From assembly GCA_013911195.1 (NCBI GenBank), contig JACETS010000016.1:1-24613 (forward strand): a stretch of 24,613 nt of DNA, in the 5' to 3' direction. Source of the stretch: Verrucomicrobiales bacterium. Lineage in GTDB: Bacteria; Verrucomicrobiota; Verrucomicrobiia; Verrucomicrobiales; DEV007. The notes below the pieces were generated by a model. That model was not told where the DNA came from, did no database searches, and saw only the letters and a program-made list of their open reading frames with translations. Shown in pieces: positions 7,417 to 14,074 of this stretch (position 1 is the stretch's first letter; the number at the start of each line of letters is the position of its first letter). The position numbers and the translations under genes were made by a program.

Positions 7417-9987
7417 TTATACGTCGAGGTTTTGTACGTTTAGAGCATTATCTTCTATGAAGCGTTTTCTTGGCTCCACGACATCTCCCATCAATACATC
7501 AAACATTTTACTAGCTTCTTCGTAATTTTCGTGATCGAACTGAACCCGTAAAAGTTTTCTTTTTTCTGGGTCCATTGTTGTGGAGTAGAGCTCTTTAGCA
7601 TTCATCTCTCCTAAACCTTTGAATCTTTGAATTCGCATTCCTCTTTTTCCTATATCAAGAATTCTATCGAGGATTTCAAATAGATTAAATACTGGATCAA
7701 CTATCATCTGATCACCTTCTCCTTCAACTAGTTCATAGGTGGGTTTGTCCTCTGAATAAAATGGCTTAGTTGTTAAACCAAGCTCCTCAAGGCGTTGTAA
7801 GATTTTGGAAATTGCAAGACACTCATGTAACTCATATTTAATACCTCTTCTTTGAACCCCATTATTTTTATTTGCATAAGATTCTATTTCCTCATCTGTC
7901 AATTCTTCATTAAACAGTCTTAAGTCTCGATTGTTATTACTGAAATCGAGCAAAGATTTTTCATCATTAAAATAAGATATACTTTCTTCGTTTCCAATTC
8001 TTACCCTGACCATGTATTCAGGAAGTTTGTCACCTTCTGAATGATTTAAAATATCTTTAAAACTTCCTCCGTGACCTTCGAGTGTCATTACAAACCTAGT
8101 TAACTGCGATAGAGAATCTAATACACCTCTAAGAAGATCTGTTTCTATGTATTCATCAGTACCAGCCTTTCTTAATTTAACTTCTTCCGAACCTAAAGAT
8201 ATCAAAATTTTGTTAAGCTCTATATCGTCTGCAACATATTCCTCTCTTTTCTTTCTTGTGACTTTGTATAATGGTGGTTGAGCGATATAGAGATACCCTG
8301 CCTTCACGAGCTCAGGCATGTGACGACAGAAAAATGTCAACAATAGAGTTCTAATGTGAGATCCATCAACATCTGCATCAGTCATGATTACCACTTTATG
8401 ATATCTAACTTTGTCCAATTTGAATGCACCCTCTTGCTCATCTTCACCTGAACTTTCTCCTATTCCTGCACCAATCGCAGTGATCATTGCTTGAATTTCT
8501 TTATTCTGAAGCGCTTTATGTAATCGAGCCTTCTCTACATTAATTACTTTACCTCTTAAGGGGAGGATGGCTTGAGTTGTTCTATTTCTTCCTGCCTTAG
8601 CCGAACCACCAGCAGAATCACCCTCAACAATGAATATTTCAGATTTTGCAGGATCACGTTCAGAACAGTCAGCAAGTTTACCTGGTAGGCCCCCTCCGGA
8701 AAGTACAGATTTTCTAACTGTCTCTCTCGCTTTTCTTGCAGCTTCTCTAGCACGTGCTGCATTAACAGCTTTTTCAATTATAACTTTAGCCGTTGATGGA
8801 TTTTCATCGAAGAACTGTTGTAAGCCTTCGTATACGACTGAGCCAACAACACCTTCAATTTCAGTATTTACTAATTTTGATTTAGTTTGTGAGTTAAATC
8901 TCGGATTCGGCATTTTAACGCTAATGACACAAACAATTCCCTCTCTTACGTCATCGCCTGAAAGGACAGGATCTTTATCTTTTAATAGCTTGTTGTTTTT
9001 TGCGTACTGATTAATTGCTCTTGTTAAGGCTCCTCTAAAACCTGACAAGTGAGTGCCTCCGTCTGGGTTTGGTATGGAGTTTGCAAAGCATAGTATGTGG
9101 TCATTATATGAGTCATTGTATTGAAAAACGATGTCAGCAAATACATCGTCTTCAGTTACCTTGCCATCGTAATCGATTTCAACCTGTCTCTTTCCTTTAA
9201 CCACTATGGGTTCGGGGTGAACTAAATTTTTATTTTCACCCAGTTGGCCAACATATTCTTCAATGCCTTTAGCATAATAAAATGTTTGAGTTGATTCCTT
9301 CTCAGGACGTTCATCAATAAGTTCAATTGTGAGTCCAGGATTGAGAAAGGAAAGCTCTCTCATTCTCTTGGCCAATCTTTCTGTTTGGAAGACGATAGTG
9401 TCTGTAAAAATTGTAGCATCAGGATAAAATGTAACCTTTGTGCCAGTTGGCTTAACGGGTATTTTACCAATGACCTCCAAAGGCTTTACGGTTTTACCTC
9501 TTTCAAACATAATGGCGTGAAGCTTTCCATCTCGGCGAACTTCTGCCTTAAACCAATCGGACAAAGCGTTCACACATTTAGCGCCCACTCCGTGAAGCCC
9601 ACCTGAATACTTATAGGCACCTTGACCGAACTTTCCCCCTGCGTGTAAATTGGTTAACACTAGTTCAACTGCTGGAACGCCGAATTTAGGATGAATATCA
9701 ACTGGTATTCCTCTGCCATCGTCATCGATCGAAATGGATCCATCAACATGAAGTGCAATGACAATTTTGTTACAGAAACCGGCCAAATGCTCATCAATTG
9801 AATTATCAAGCACCTCGAAAACACAATGATGAAGACCTCTTTCATCTGGGTCACCGATATACATACCAGGTCTCTTCCTTACTGCTTCGAGACCTTCTAA
9901 TTTATCAATTTGAGCAGCATCGTATTGTTGACCGCCTGCGGTTACATCAGATTCATCAACTTCGTTATTAATTTCTTCTTCAGACAT
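7417..9987 (-). CDS. gyrB: DNA gyrase subunit B
   Basis: An 856-residue GyrB, the ATPase subunit of gyrase. It has an acidic, probably disordered N-terminal ~25 residues, then a GHKL ATPase domain: 'EVLDNSIDEH' near 58-67, 'DDGRGIP' near 89-95 and 'GGLHGVGAKCVNAL' near 129-142. The transducer follows, then the TOPRIM domain with catalytic Glu455 in 'VEGDSAGGSAKAGR' and the metal motif 'DADVDGSHI' at 537-545. About 190 residues separate the TOPRIM core from the C-terminal 'RFKGLGEMNA', consistent with the insert seen in E. coli-type GyrB and explaining the large size. It is the first gene of gyrB-gyrA. A candidate promoter lies about 60 bp upstream. No Shine-Dalgarno sequence precedes the ATG at 9985-9987. 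Confidence 0.97.
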   Translation of the reverse strand: MSEEEINNEVDESDVTAGGQQYDAAQIDKLEGLEAVRKRPGMYIGDPDERGLHHCVFEVLDNSIDEHLAGFCNKIVIALHVDGSISIDDDGRGIPVDIHPKFGVPAVELVLTNLHAGGKFGQGAYKYSGGLHGVGAKCVNALSDWFKAEVRRDGKLHAIMFERGKTVKPLEVIGKIPVKPTGTKVTFYPDATIFTDTIVFQTERLAKRMRELSFLNPGLTIELIDERPEKESTQTFYYAKGIEEYVGQLGENKNLVHPEPIVVKGKRQVEIDYDGKVTEDDVFADIVFQYNDSYNDHILCFANSIPNPDGGTHLSGFRGALTRAINQYAKNNKLLKDKDPVLSGDDVREGIVCVISVKMPNPRFNSQTKSKLVNTEIEGVVGSVVYEGLQQFFDENPSTAKVIIEKAVNAARAREAARKARETVRKSVLSGGGLPGKLADCSERDPAKSEIFIVEGDSAGGSAKAGRNRTTQAILPLRGKVINVEKARLHKALQNKEIQAMITAIGAGIGESSGEDEQEGAFKLDKVRYHKVVIMTDADVDGSHIRTLLLTFFCRHMPELVKAGYLYIAQPPLYKVTRKKREEYVADDIELNKILISLGSEEVKLRKAGTDEYIETDLLRGVLDSLSQLTRFVMTLEGHGGSFKDILNHSEGDKLPEYMVRVRIGNEESISYFNDEKSLLDFSNNNRDLRLFNEELTDEEIESYANKNNGVQRRGIKYELHECLAISKILQRLEELGLTTKPFYSEDKPTYELVEGEGDQMIVDPVFNLFEILDRILDIGKRGMRIQRFKGLGEMNAKELYSTTMDPEKRKLLRVQFDHENYEEASKMFDVLMGDVVEPRKRFIEDNALNVQNLDV

Positions 9988-10032
9988 TTAATAATTATTA
10001 AATACTTGGTTTTTATTGGGGGTTAAATAAAG

Positions 10033-10045
10033 AGCTTATTAAGCT
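10033..10045. promoter_or_regulatory. 13-bp palindrome at the predicted gyrB start point
   Basis: AGCTTA-T-TAAGCT is a perfect inverted repeat around one central base. It lies about 45 bp ahead of the gyrB ATG and overlaps the expected +1 of the candidate promoter at 10050-10079, so it could be an operator. It is not followed by a T-run, so it is not an intrinsic terminator. In AT-rich DNA a chance origin is possible. Confidence 0.3.
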
Positions 10046-10049
10046 AATC

Positions 10050-10079
10050 ATTCTATGCCGATAGGTACCAAATTAGCAA
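10050..10079 (-). promoter_or_regulatory. Candidate sigma-70-type promoter for gyrB
   Basis: On the minus strand a -35-like TTGCTA (10074-10079) is followed after 18 bp by a -10-like TAGAAT (10050-10055), matching the consensus hexamers at 4/6 and 5/6. This would start transcription near 10043 and give a gyrB leader of about 55 nt. It was found by eye only, and such matches are common in AT-rich DNA. Confidence 0.35.
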
Positions 10080-10219
10080 TACTTTAGGGATGAATTATTT
10101 ACTAATAAATTCACATCTTAATACCCATAACATGCTGATCTATAGGGTGATACATATGTTTCAATTTTAGTTGTATTTATAATTCATTATTGATTTAACT
10201 TTTCATTAATAAAGTAGAT

Positions 10220-10245
10220 AAAAAATTATCAAAATAGATCAAAAA
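10220..10245. promoter_or_regulatory. Phased A-tracts (predicted bent DNA) upstream of nadA
   Basis: Three A-runs on the plus strand, A6 at 10220-10225, A4 at 10231-10234 and A5 at 10241-10245, repeat at one helical turn, partly as an imperfect 10-bp tandem repeat ATCAAAATAG / ATCAAAAATA (10228-10247). Phased A-tracts curve DNA and often act as promoter UP-like or protein-binding elements. They lie about 95-120 bp upstream of the nadA start. Confidence 0.35.
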
Positions 10246-10340
10246 TAACTATTTAATATACATAAACTTTTAAACTAAATAAATGTTCTATTTGGTCATT
10301 TATCAAAGTTGCAGGCTGCTGTAGTAAGATTAAGTTTTAA

Positions 10341-11288
10341 ATGATGGTAACAACGACAAACTCTCCTGATCTTAAAGATCAAATCTTAGATCTTAAGGAG
10401 CAAAGGAACGCTGTTCTTCTAGTTCACAATTATCAAATTGCTGAAATTCAAGACATTGCTGATTATGTAGGAGATTCTCTTGGTTTGGCATATCAGGCGA
10501 AGAAAACAGAGGCTGATACAATTGTTTTTTGTGGTGTTCACTTCATGGCCGAAACAGCCAAAATTGTTAACCCTGATAAAACCGTAATATTACCTGATAA
10601 AGATGCTGGATGTTCTTTAGAGGAATCATGTGATGGCAATCAATTAGAATCTTTTCTAAAGGAAAATGCGGACAAGAATTATTATGTTATCGCTTATATA
10701 AATTGTAGCGCTCATGTGAAATCATTATCTGATTGTATATGTACAAGTGGTAATGCTATTAAAATTGTTGAGTCAGCTCCAAAGGATAGACCAATTCTTT
10801 TTGTTCCAGATCAAAACCTAGGTGCATGGGTCATGGAGCAAACAGGAAGAAAAATGGACTTGTGGCAAGGGTCCTGTTATGTGCACGTTGAATATACTAG
10901 AGAAAGTATTTTAAAAATTCGGGAAGAATATCCTAATGCTGAACTAGTATCGCATCCTGAGTGTACATATGCAGTAAGGATGTTGTCTGATGAAGTGTGC
11001 TCCACGGAGAAAATGATTGGATATGCTAAAAATTCAAAGTCTAAGGATATTATTATTGCTACTGAAAATGGGATGCTGCACCGTTTAAGAAATGAGGTTC
11101 CTGATAAGAATTTTATTCCTGCGCCAACACAAAACTGTGCATGTTCTGAGTGTCATTTCATGAAAATGAACACCCTAGAAAAACTCAGAGACTGCCTTCT
11201 GAATTTAAGTCCTGAGGTTGTGCTTCCTGAGCAAATTAGAGTTAAAGCGGCTGCACCTATTCAAAGAATGCTTGAGCTTAGCAGCTAA
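10341..11288 (+). CDS. nadA: Quinolinate synthase NadA
   Basis: A 315-residue quinolinate synthase, which condenses iminoaspartate with dihydroxyacetone phosphate to form quinolinate in de novo NAD synthesis. Conserved segments are 'DYVGDSLGLA', 'CGVHFMAETAKI', 'SCYVHVEYT' and 'HPECTYAV'. The three 4Fe-4S ligands should be Cys91 ('GCSLEESC'), Cys179 ('WQGSCYVH') and Cys266 ('QNCACSEC'), spaced as in the short Thermotoga-type enzymes. Neither nadB nor nadC is nearby, so the iminoaspartate source lies outside the window. The start is one of two adjacent ATG codons (ATGATG at 10341), with no Shine-Dalgarno sequence. The 3' end overlaps the convergent DoxX-like gene by 11 bp. Confidence 0.95.
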   Translation: MMVTTTNSPDLKDQILDLKEQRNAVLLVHNYQIAEIQDIADYVGDSLGLAYQAKKTEADTIVFCGVHFMAETAKIVNPDKTVILPDKDAGCSLEESCDGNQLESFLKENADKNYYVIAYINCSAHVKSLSDCICTSGNAIKIVESAPKDRPILFVPDQNLGAWVMEQTGRKMDLWQGSCYVHVEYTRESILKIREEYPNAELVSHPECTYAVRMLSDEVCSTEKMIGYAKNSKSKDIIIATENGMLHRLRNEVPDKNFIPAPTQNCACSECHFMKMNTLEKLRDCLLNLSPEVVLPEQIRVKAAAPIQRMLELSS

Positions 11289-11730
11289 CATTTCTTGTTA
11301 TTCTTTTGCTGTATTTCATTAGAAAAATACACATCAAAACGATTAATATATCTATCATAATTTGGATTTGAACACTGGTGTTTAACCCTAAGCAGCCACA
11401 ATTGATATCTATATTTCTAGCCAATAATGAGATTAATGATGCTATAAATACACTCATCGTCATACATGCAATTAAGAGAGATCCTTGATAAAGAAATTTA
11501 ATCAGGATAGAAATACCAAGAATAATCTCTAAAGGGGGTAGTGTCATTGCCAGAATGCCTACCCATGGATCATTTAGTATTTGGTAATTTCTAATACTTA
11601 GCTCAAATGATTGTAAGTCATTTATTTTTAAAAATCCCGCATAAAAAAATATTCCTCCGACAATTATTCGAAACAATAACTCAATCGGATCAACGCGATT
11701 TTCTAACCACACTGGTAGCTTTTTAATCAA
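11278..11730 (-). CDS. MauE/DoxX-family redox-associated membrane protein
   Basis: A 150-residue membrane protein with four predicted helices, at about residues 17-35, 57-77, 83-105 and 122-140. The first helix carries the family pattern 'LLFRIIVGGIFFYAGFLKI'. The loop before the last helix contains Cys111-Gly-Cys113 ('INCGCLG'), the type of motif that makes this group redox-associated, possibly in disulfide or thiol exchange at the membrane. The reading frame opens with a TTG at 11728-11730 and no nearby in-frame ATG fits the family N-terminus, so TTG is my choice. The gene starts 18 bp after leuB, probably as the last gene of that transcript. Its end overlaps nadA by 11 bp. The substrate and partner are unknown. 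Confidence 0.75.
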   Translation of the reverse strand: MIKKLPVWLENRVDPIELLFRIIVGGIFFYAGFLKINDLQSFELSIRNYQILNDPWVGILAMTLPPLEIILGISILIKFLYQGSLLIACMTMSVFIASLISLLARNIDINCGCLGLNTSVQIQIMIDILIVLMCIFLMKYSKRITRNVSC

Positions 11731-11748
11731 TCAAAACATAACAAAGGA

Positions 11749-12858
11749 TTAAGAAATAAATTCAATAATTTTGCTACCCATCTCAGCCGTATTTACCATA
11801 GTAGTGTCAGCTTCATTTGTATATATATCTCCGGTACGGTAGCCCTCGTCAATAGTTCTACGTACGGCATTATCGATTGAATCAGCAGCTTCAGTTAAAC
11901 CTAATGAATATCTAAGCATTAAAGAAGCTGATAAAATTTGTGCACAAGGATTGGCGATGCCCTTTCCGGCAATATCAGGTGCAGTACCCCCGCTAGGTTC
12001 GTACATTCCAAAATATAATCCATTTCCTGTTGATTGGCCAAGGCTTGCACTAGCTAACATACCAAGAGATCCTGCAATCATTGCCATTTCATCGCTAAGT
12101 ATATCGCCAAATAGATTTGGAGCTAAAATAACATCAAATTCCTTTGGTCTTCGAATTAATTGCATTGCTGCGTTATCAACATATAAATGGTCCAATTTAA
12201 CATCAGGATATTGAAGAGATACCTTCTCAACGACTTCTCTCCATAATATTCCGTTTCTTAATACGTTGGCTTTATCAATTGATGTAATCTTCTTTGATCT
12301 TCCCATAGCCGCGTTAAAGGCAACATGTGCAATTCTTTCAATTTCAGATTCCTTATAAATCATTGTATCAATGGCAGTCTTCTCTCCATTGATATCACCC
12401 AATGACTTAGGTTCTCCAAAATAGATGCCACCAGTTAATTCACGAACGCATAAAACATCAAATCCACCTTCTATGATATCACCTCTAATTGGTGATGCTC
12501 CAACTAAAGAGGGAAAACAAAGACTTGGTCGCAGATTAGCAAACAGTCCAAAATGCTTTCGTAGTGGGAGTAATGCACCTCGCTCTGGCTGCTGATCTGG
12601 GGGTAAAGATTCCCATTTGGGGCCGCCTACAGAACCAAAGAGAATAGCGTCTGAGTGTTCACATGACTTTAAAGTTTCATCAGGTAATGGAGTTGATTTC
12701 TCATCAATCGCAATCCCTCCGACTAATTGATGATCAAGTGATAAATTGAAATCATATCTATCACATACAGATTCTAGGACTTTTATAGCTTGGTCCATTA
12801 CCTCTGGACCGATTCCATCACCTGAAAGTATAGAAATATTGAATGTTTTTTCGCTCAT
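11749..12858 (-). CDS. leuB: 3-isopropylmalate dehydrogenase
   Basis: A 369-residue NAD-dependent decarboxylating dehydrogenase that converts 3-isopropylmalate to 2-oxoisocaproate in leucine synthesis. It shows 'GDGIGPEV' near the N-terminus, the substrate segment 'LLPLRKHFGLFANLRP', and 'LTGGIYFGEP', which marks LeuB rather than isocitrate or tartrate dehydrogenases. It also has 'DNAAMQLI', metal-binding 'GDILSDEMAMIAGSLGM' and the cofactor loop 'GTAPDIAGKGIANP'. The length is normal. No leuA, leuC or leuD is close; the neighbours are trpF (70 bp upstream) and a DoxX-like gene (18 bp downstream). The stretch before the ATG contains CCTCC, the opposite of a Shine-Dalgarno sequence. I am confident of the function. 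Confidence 0.95.
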   Translation of the reverse strand: MSEKTFNISILSGDGIGPEVMDQAIKVLESVCDRYDFNLSLDHQLVGGIAIDEKSTPLPDETLKSCEHSDAILFGSVGGPKWESLPPDQQPERGALLPLRKHFGLFANLRPSLCFPSLVGASPIRGDIIEGGFDVLCVRELTGGIYFGEPKSLGDINGEKTAIDTMIYKESEIERIAHVAFNAAMGRSKKITSIDKANVLRNGILWREVVEKVSLQYPDVKLDHLYVDNAAMQLIRRPKEFDVILAPNLFGDILSDEMAMIAGSLGMLASASLGQSTGNGLYFGMYEPSGGTAPDIAGKGIANPCAQILSASLMLRYSLGLTEAADSIDNAVRRTIDEGYRTGDIYTNEADTTMVNTAEMGSKIIEFIS

Positions 12859-12928
12859 TTAACTTGGAGGATCAATCAATGTTGAAATAATTGCAACCAG
12901 TGATATCAGATAATTAATTAGGAGTGAA

Positions 12929-13582
12929 TTATAGTCCCTTTACTGAATTGATGAACCTTTCAACAAGTGATGGATCTTTAAAACCATTTTCATTTTCCAC
13001 TCCACTAGCGACGTCAACAGCTGAAGGATTAACTTCCTTTATTGCAGCAGTTACATTTGACACATTTAATCCGCCAGCAAGTACTACAGGCCGGTCTGGA
13101 TTTTTCGATTTGAATTTTTTTGCATAATCCCACTCAAAAGTATGCCCAGAACCACCGAAATCATTTCCACAAAATGTGTCTAATAAAACAGTCTTTACAA
13201 CTATCTTAGTGGCGGAATTAACAGATTTGTCATCTCTTATTCCGACAGCCCTTATTACCTTATATTCATCTAAAAATTTCTCACAAAAAGAATTATCTTC
13301 GGTTCCATGTAATTGTGCGGTGTGAATAATTCCATCATCAATTAGGGAAATTATATTTTCATAACTCTCATTAACGAATACACCAATTCTTTCTACTTTT
13401 GGATCTAATTTATCAATCCATTTTTCGACAATATCTCTTGTTACATATCTTTTTGATTTCGCCCAAAAATTTATGCCAAGTGCATCAGCACCAAGGTTGG
13501 TGCATTGAACCGCGTCATCGAGTGAACGTATTCCACAAATTTTTACGCCTACCTTATTGGTTTTAACTAAGTCGGGAATCAT
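12929..13582 (-). CDS. trpF: Phosphoribosylanthranilate isomerase
   Basis: A 217-residue (beta/alpha)8 enzyme that isomerises N-(5'-phosphoribosyl)anthranilate in tryptophan synthesis. The catalytic cysteine is Cys16 in 'VKICGIRS', and the general acid should be Asp135 in 'LLDTFCG'. The phosphate-binding 'GGSGHTFEW' and 'VLAGGLNVSNV' follow, with 'DVASGVE' near the end. Other trp genes are absent from the window. It starts only 4 bp after the degenerate receiver gene, so the two are probably one transcript, and it is followed by leuB after 70 bp. It is thus a stand-alone trpF in a mixed amino acid cluster. Confidence 0.94.
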   Translation of the reverse strand: MIPDLVKTNKVGVKICGIRSLDDAVQCTNLGADALGINFWAKSKRYVTRDIVEKWIDKLDPKVERIGVFVNESYENIISLIDDGIIHTAQLHGTEDNSFCEKFLDEYKVIRAVGIRDDKSVNSATKIVVKTVLLDTFCGNDFGGSGHTFEWDYAKKFKSKNPDRPVVLAGGLNVSNVTAAIKEVNPSAVDVASGVENENGFKDPSLVERFINSVKGL

Positions 13583-13586
13583 TGAA

Positions 13587-14015
13587 TTATTCTCTTAGTG
13601 TTATCGCCTGTTGGGTGGCGGTAATTATTCGATCAATTGAAAGAGGTCTGTAAATTAAATCTTTTACGCGAGCATCCTTTCTCAAATCGTCGTTTTTACT
13701 ACTATCATTCTCATCACCTATAAATATTACCGGTGGATATTGTGGCTCATTTTGATGAACTTTAGAATGAATCATGCAGAGCATATCATAAAGCAAGGGG
13801 CCACTTAGATTTGGCATATTGATACCAAACATCAAAAGTGAATAAGGTCTTTTAACCGCTAACTCAAATGCATACTCAGATGAAGGAGAAGTATCGATGT
13901 CTACATTAAGCAAGTTTGTAATAGACTCTCTTATTAGACGAAGTGTGCCAGTATCTGGATGACAGGCAAGAATACGAAATGAACTCTTTGGTTGATTTGT
14001 TTGATTAGAGTTCAT
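13587..14015 (-). CDS. Degenerate response-regulator receiver protein
   Basis: A 142-residue single-domain protein with the receiver layout. It has a polar N-terminus, a first strand 'FRILACHPD' ending in an acidic residue (Asp21), a central strand 'YSLLMFGINMPNLSG' and a late 'IYRPLSID'. In an active receiver the central strand reads (L)LDxxMPxxxG. Here the phospho-acceptor Asp is Gly64, the conserved Thr/Ser position is Gly100 ('FIGDE') and the conserved Lys is Arg123. The fold is therefore kept while phosphorylation chemistry appears lost, as in pseudo-receivers that act by protein-protein contact. No kinase or output domain is attached. The gene is 4 bp upstream of trpF and divergent from uvrA, 59 bp apart. 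Its role is unknown. Confidence 0.75.
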   Translation of the reverse strand: MNSNQTNQPKSSFRILACHPDTGTLRLIRESITNLLNVDIDTSPSSEYAFELAVKRPYSLLMFGINMPNLSGPLLYDMLCMIHSKVHQNEPQYPPVIFIGDENDSSKNDDLRKDARVKDLIYRPLSIDRIITATQQAITLRE

Positions 14016-14028
14016 AGATAGCTAATAT

Positions 14029-14048
14029 GTAAATATAAGCTGATTTAC
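14029..14048. promoter_or_regulatory. Inverted repeat in the receiver/uvrA divergent promoter
   Basis: GTAAAT (14029-14034) and ATTTAC (14043-14048) form 6-bp arms around an 8-bp spacer in the 59-bp region between the two divergent starts. This is the size of a dimeric repressor site, and uvrA is damage-inducible in many bacteria, but no known SOS-box consensus is matched and chance is likely in such AT-rich DNA. Confidence 0.2.
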
Positions 14049-14074
14049 TGATAAAATACAAATATCTACTAGAA

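Larger units (their letters stand above)
9988..10340. other. Divergent gyrB/nadA intergenic region, 353 bp
   Basis: This is the only gene-free stretch over 300 bp. It is very AT-rich and must hold the promoters of gyrB (leftward) and nadA (rightward). I see a candidate gyrB promoter, a 13-bp palindrome and phased A-tracts, each listed separately. I see no tRNA-like fold, no clear riboswitch, no T-run terminator and no consensus DnaA boxes. The longest small reading frame noticed on the plus strand is 26 codons (10090-10170), and I do not consider it a gene. A TATAAT hexamer occurs at 10178-10183 on the plus strand, without a convincing -35 partner. Confidence 0.7.

Noticed and set aside
8630..9010. 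126-codon open frame on the plus strand inside gyrB
   Set aside because: It lies wholly antisense to the conserved transducer/TOPRIM coding sequence, shows no known motif and is explained as a mirror of gyrB codon use.
10090..10170. 26-codon plus-strand frame in the gyrB/nadA spacer as a leader peptide
   Set aside because: No run of regulatory codons, no attenuator hairpin and no ribosome site at a suitable distance; it is over 170 bp from nadA.
9988..10340. Possible replication origin beside gyrB
   Set aside because: It is AT-rich and next to gyrB, but TTATC occurrences do not extend to a DnaA box, and no dnaA, dnaN or recF is present.
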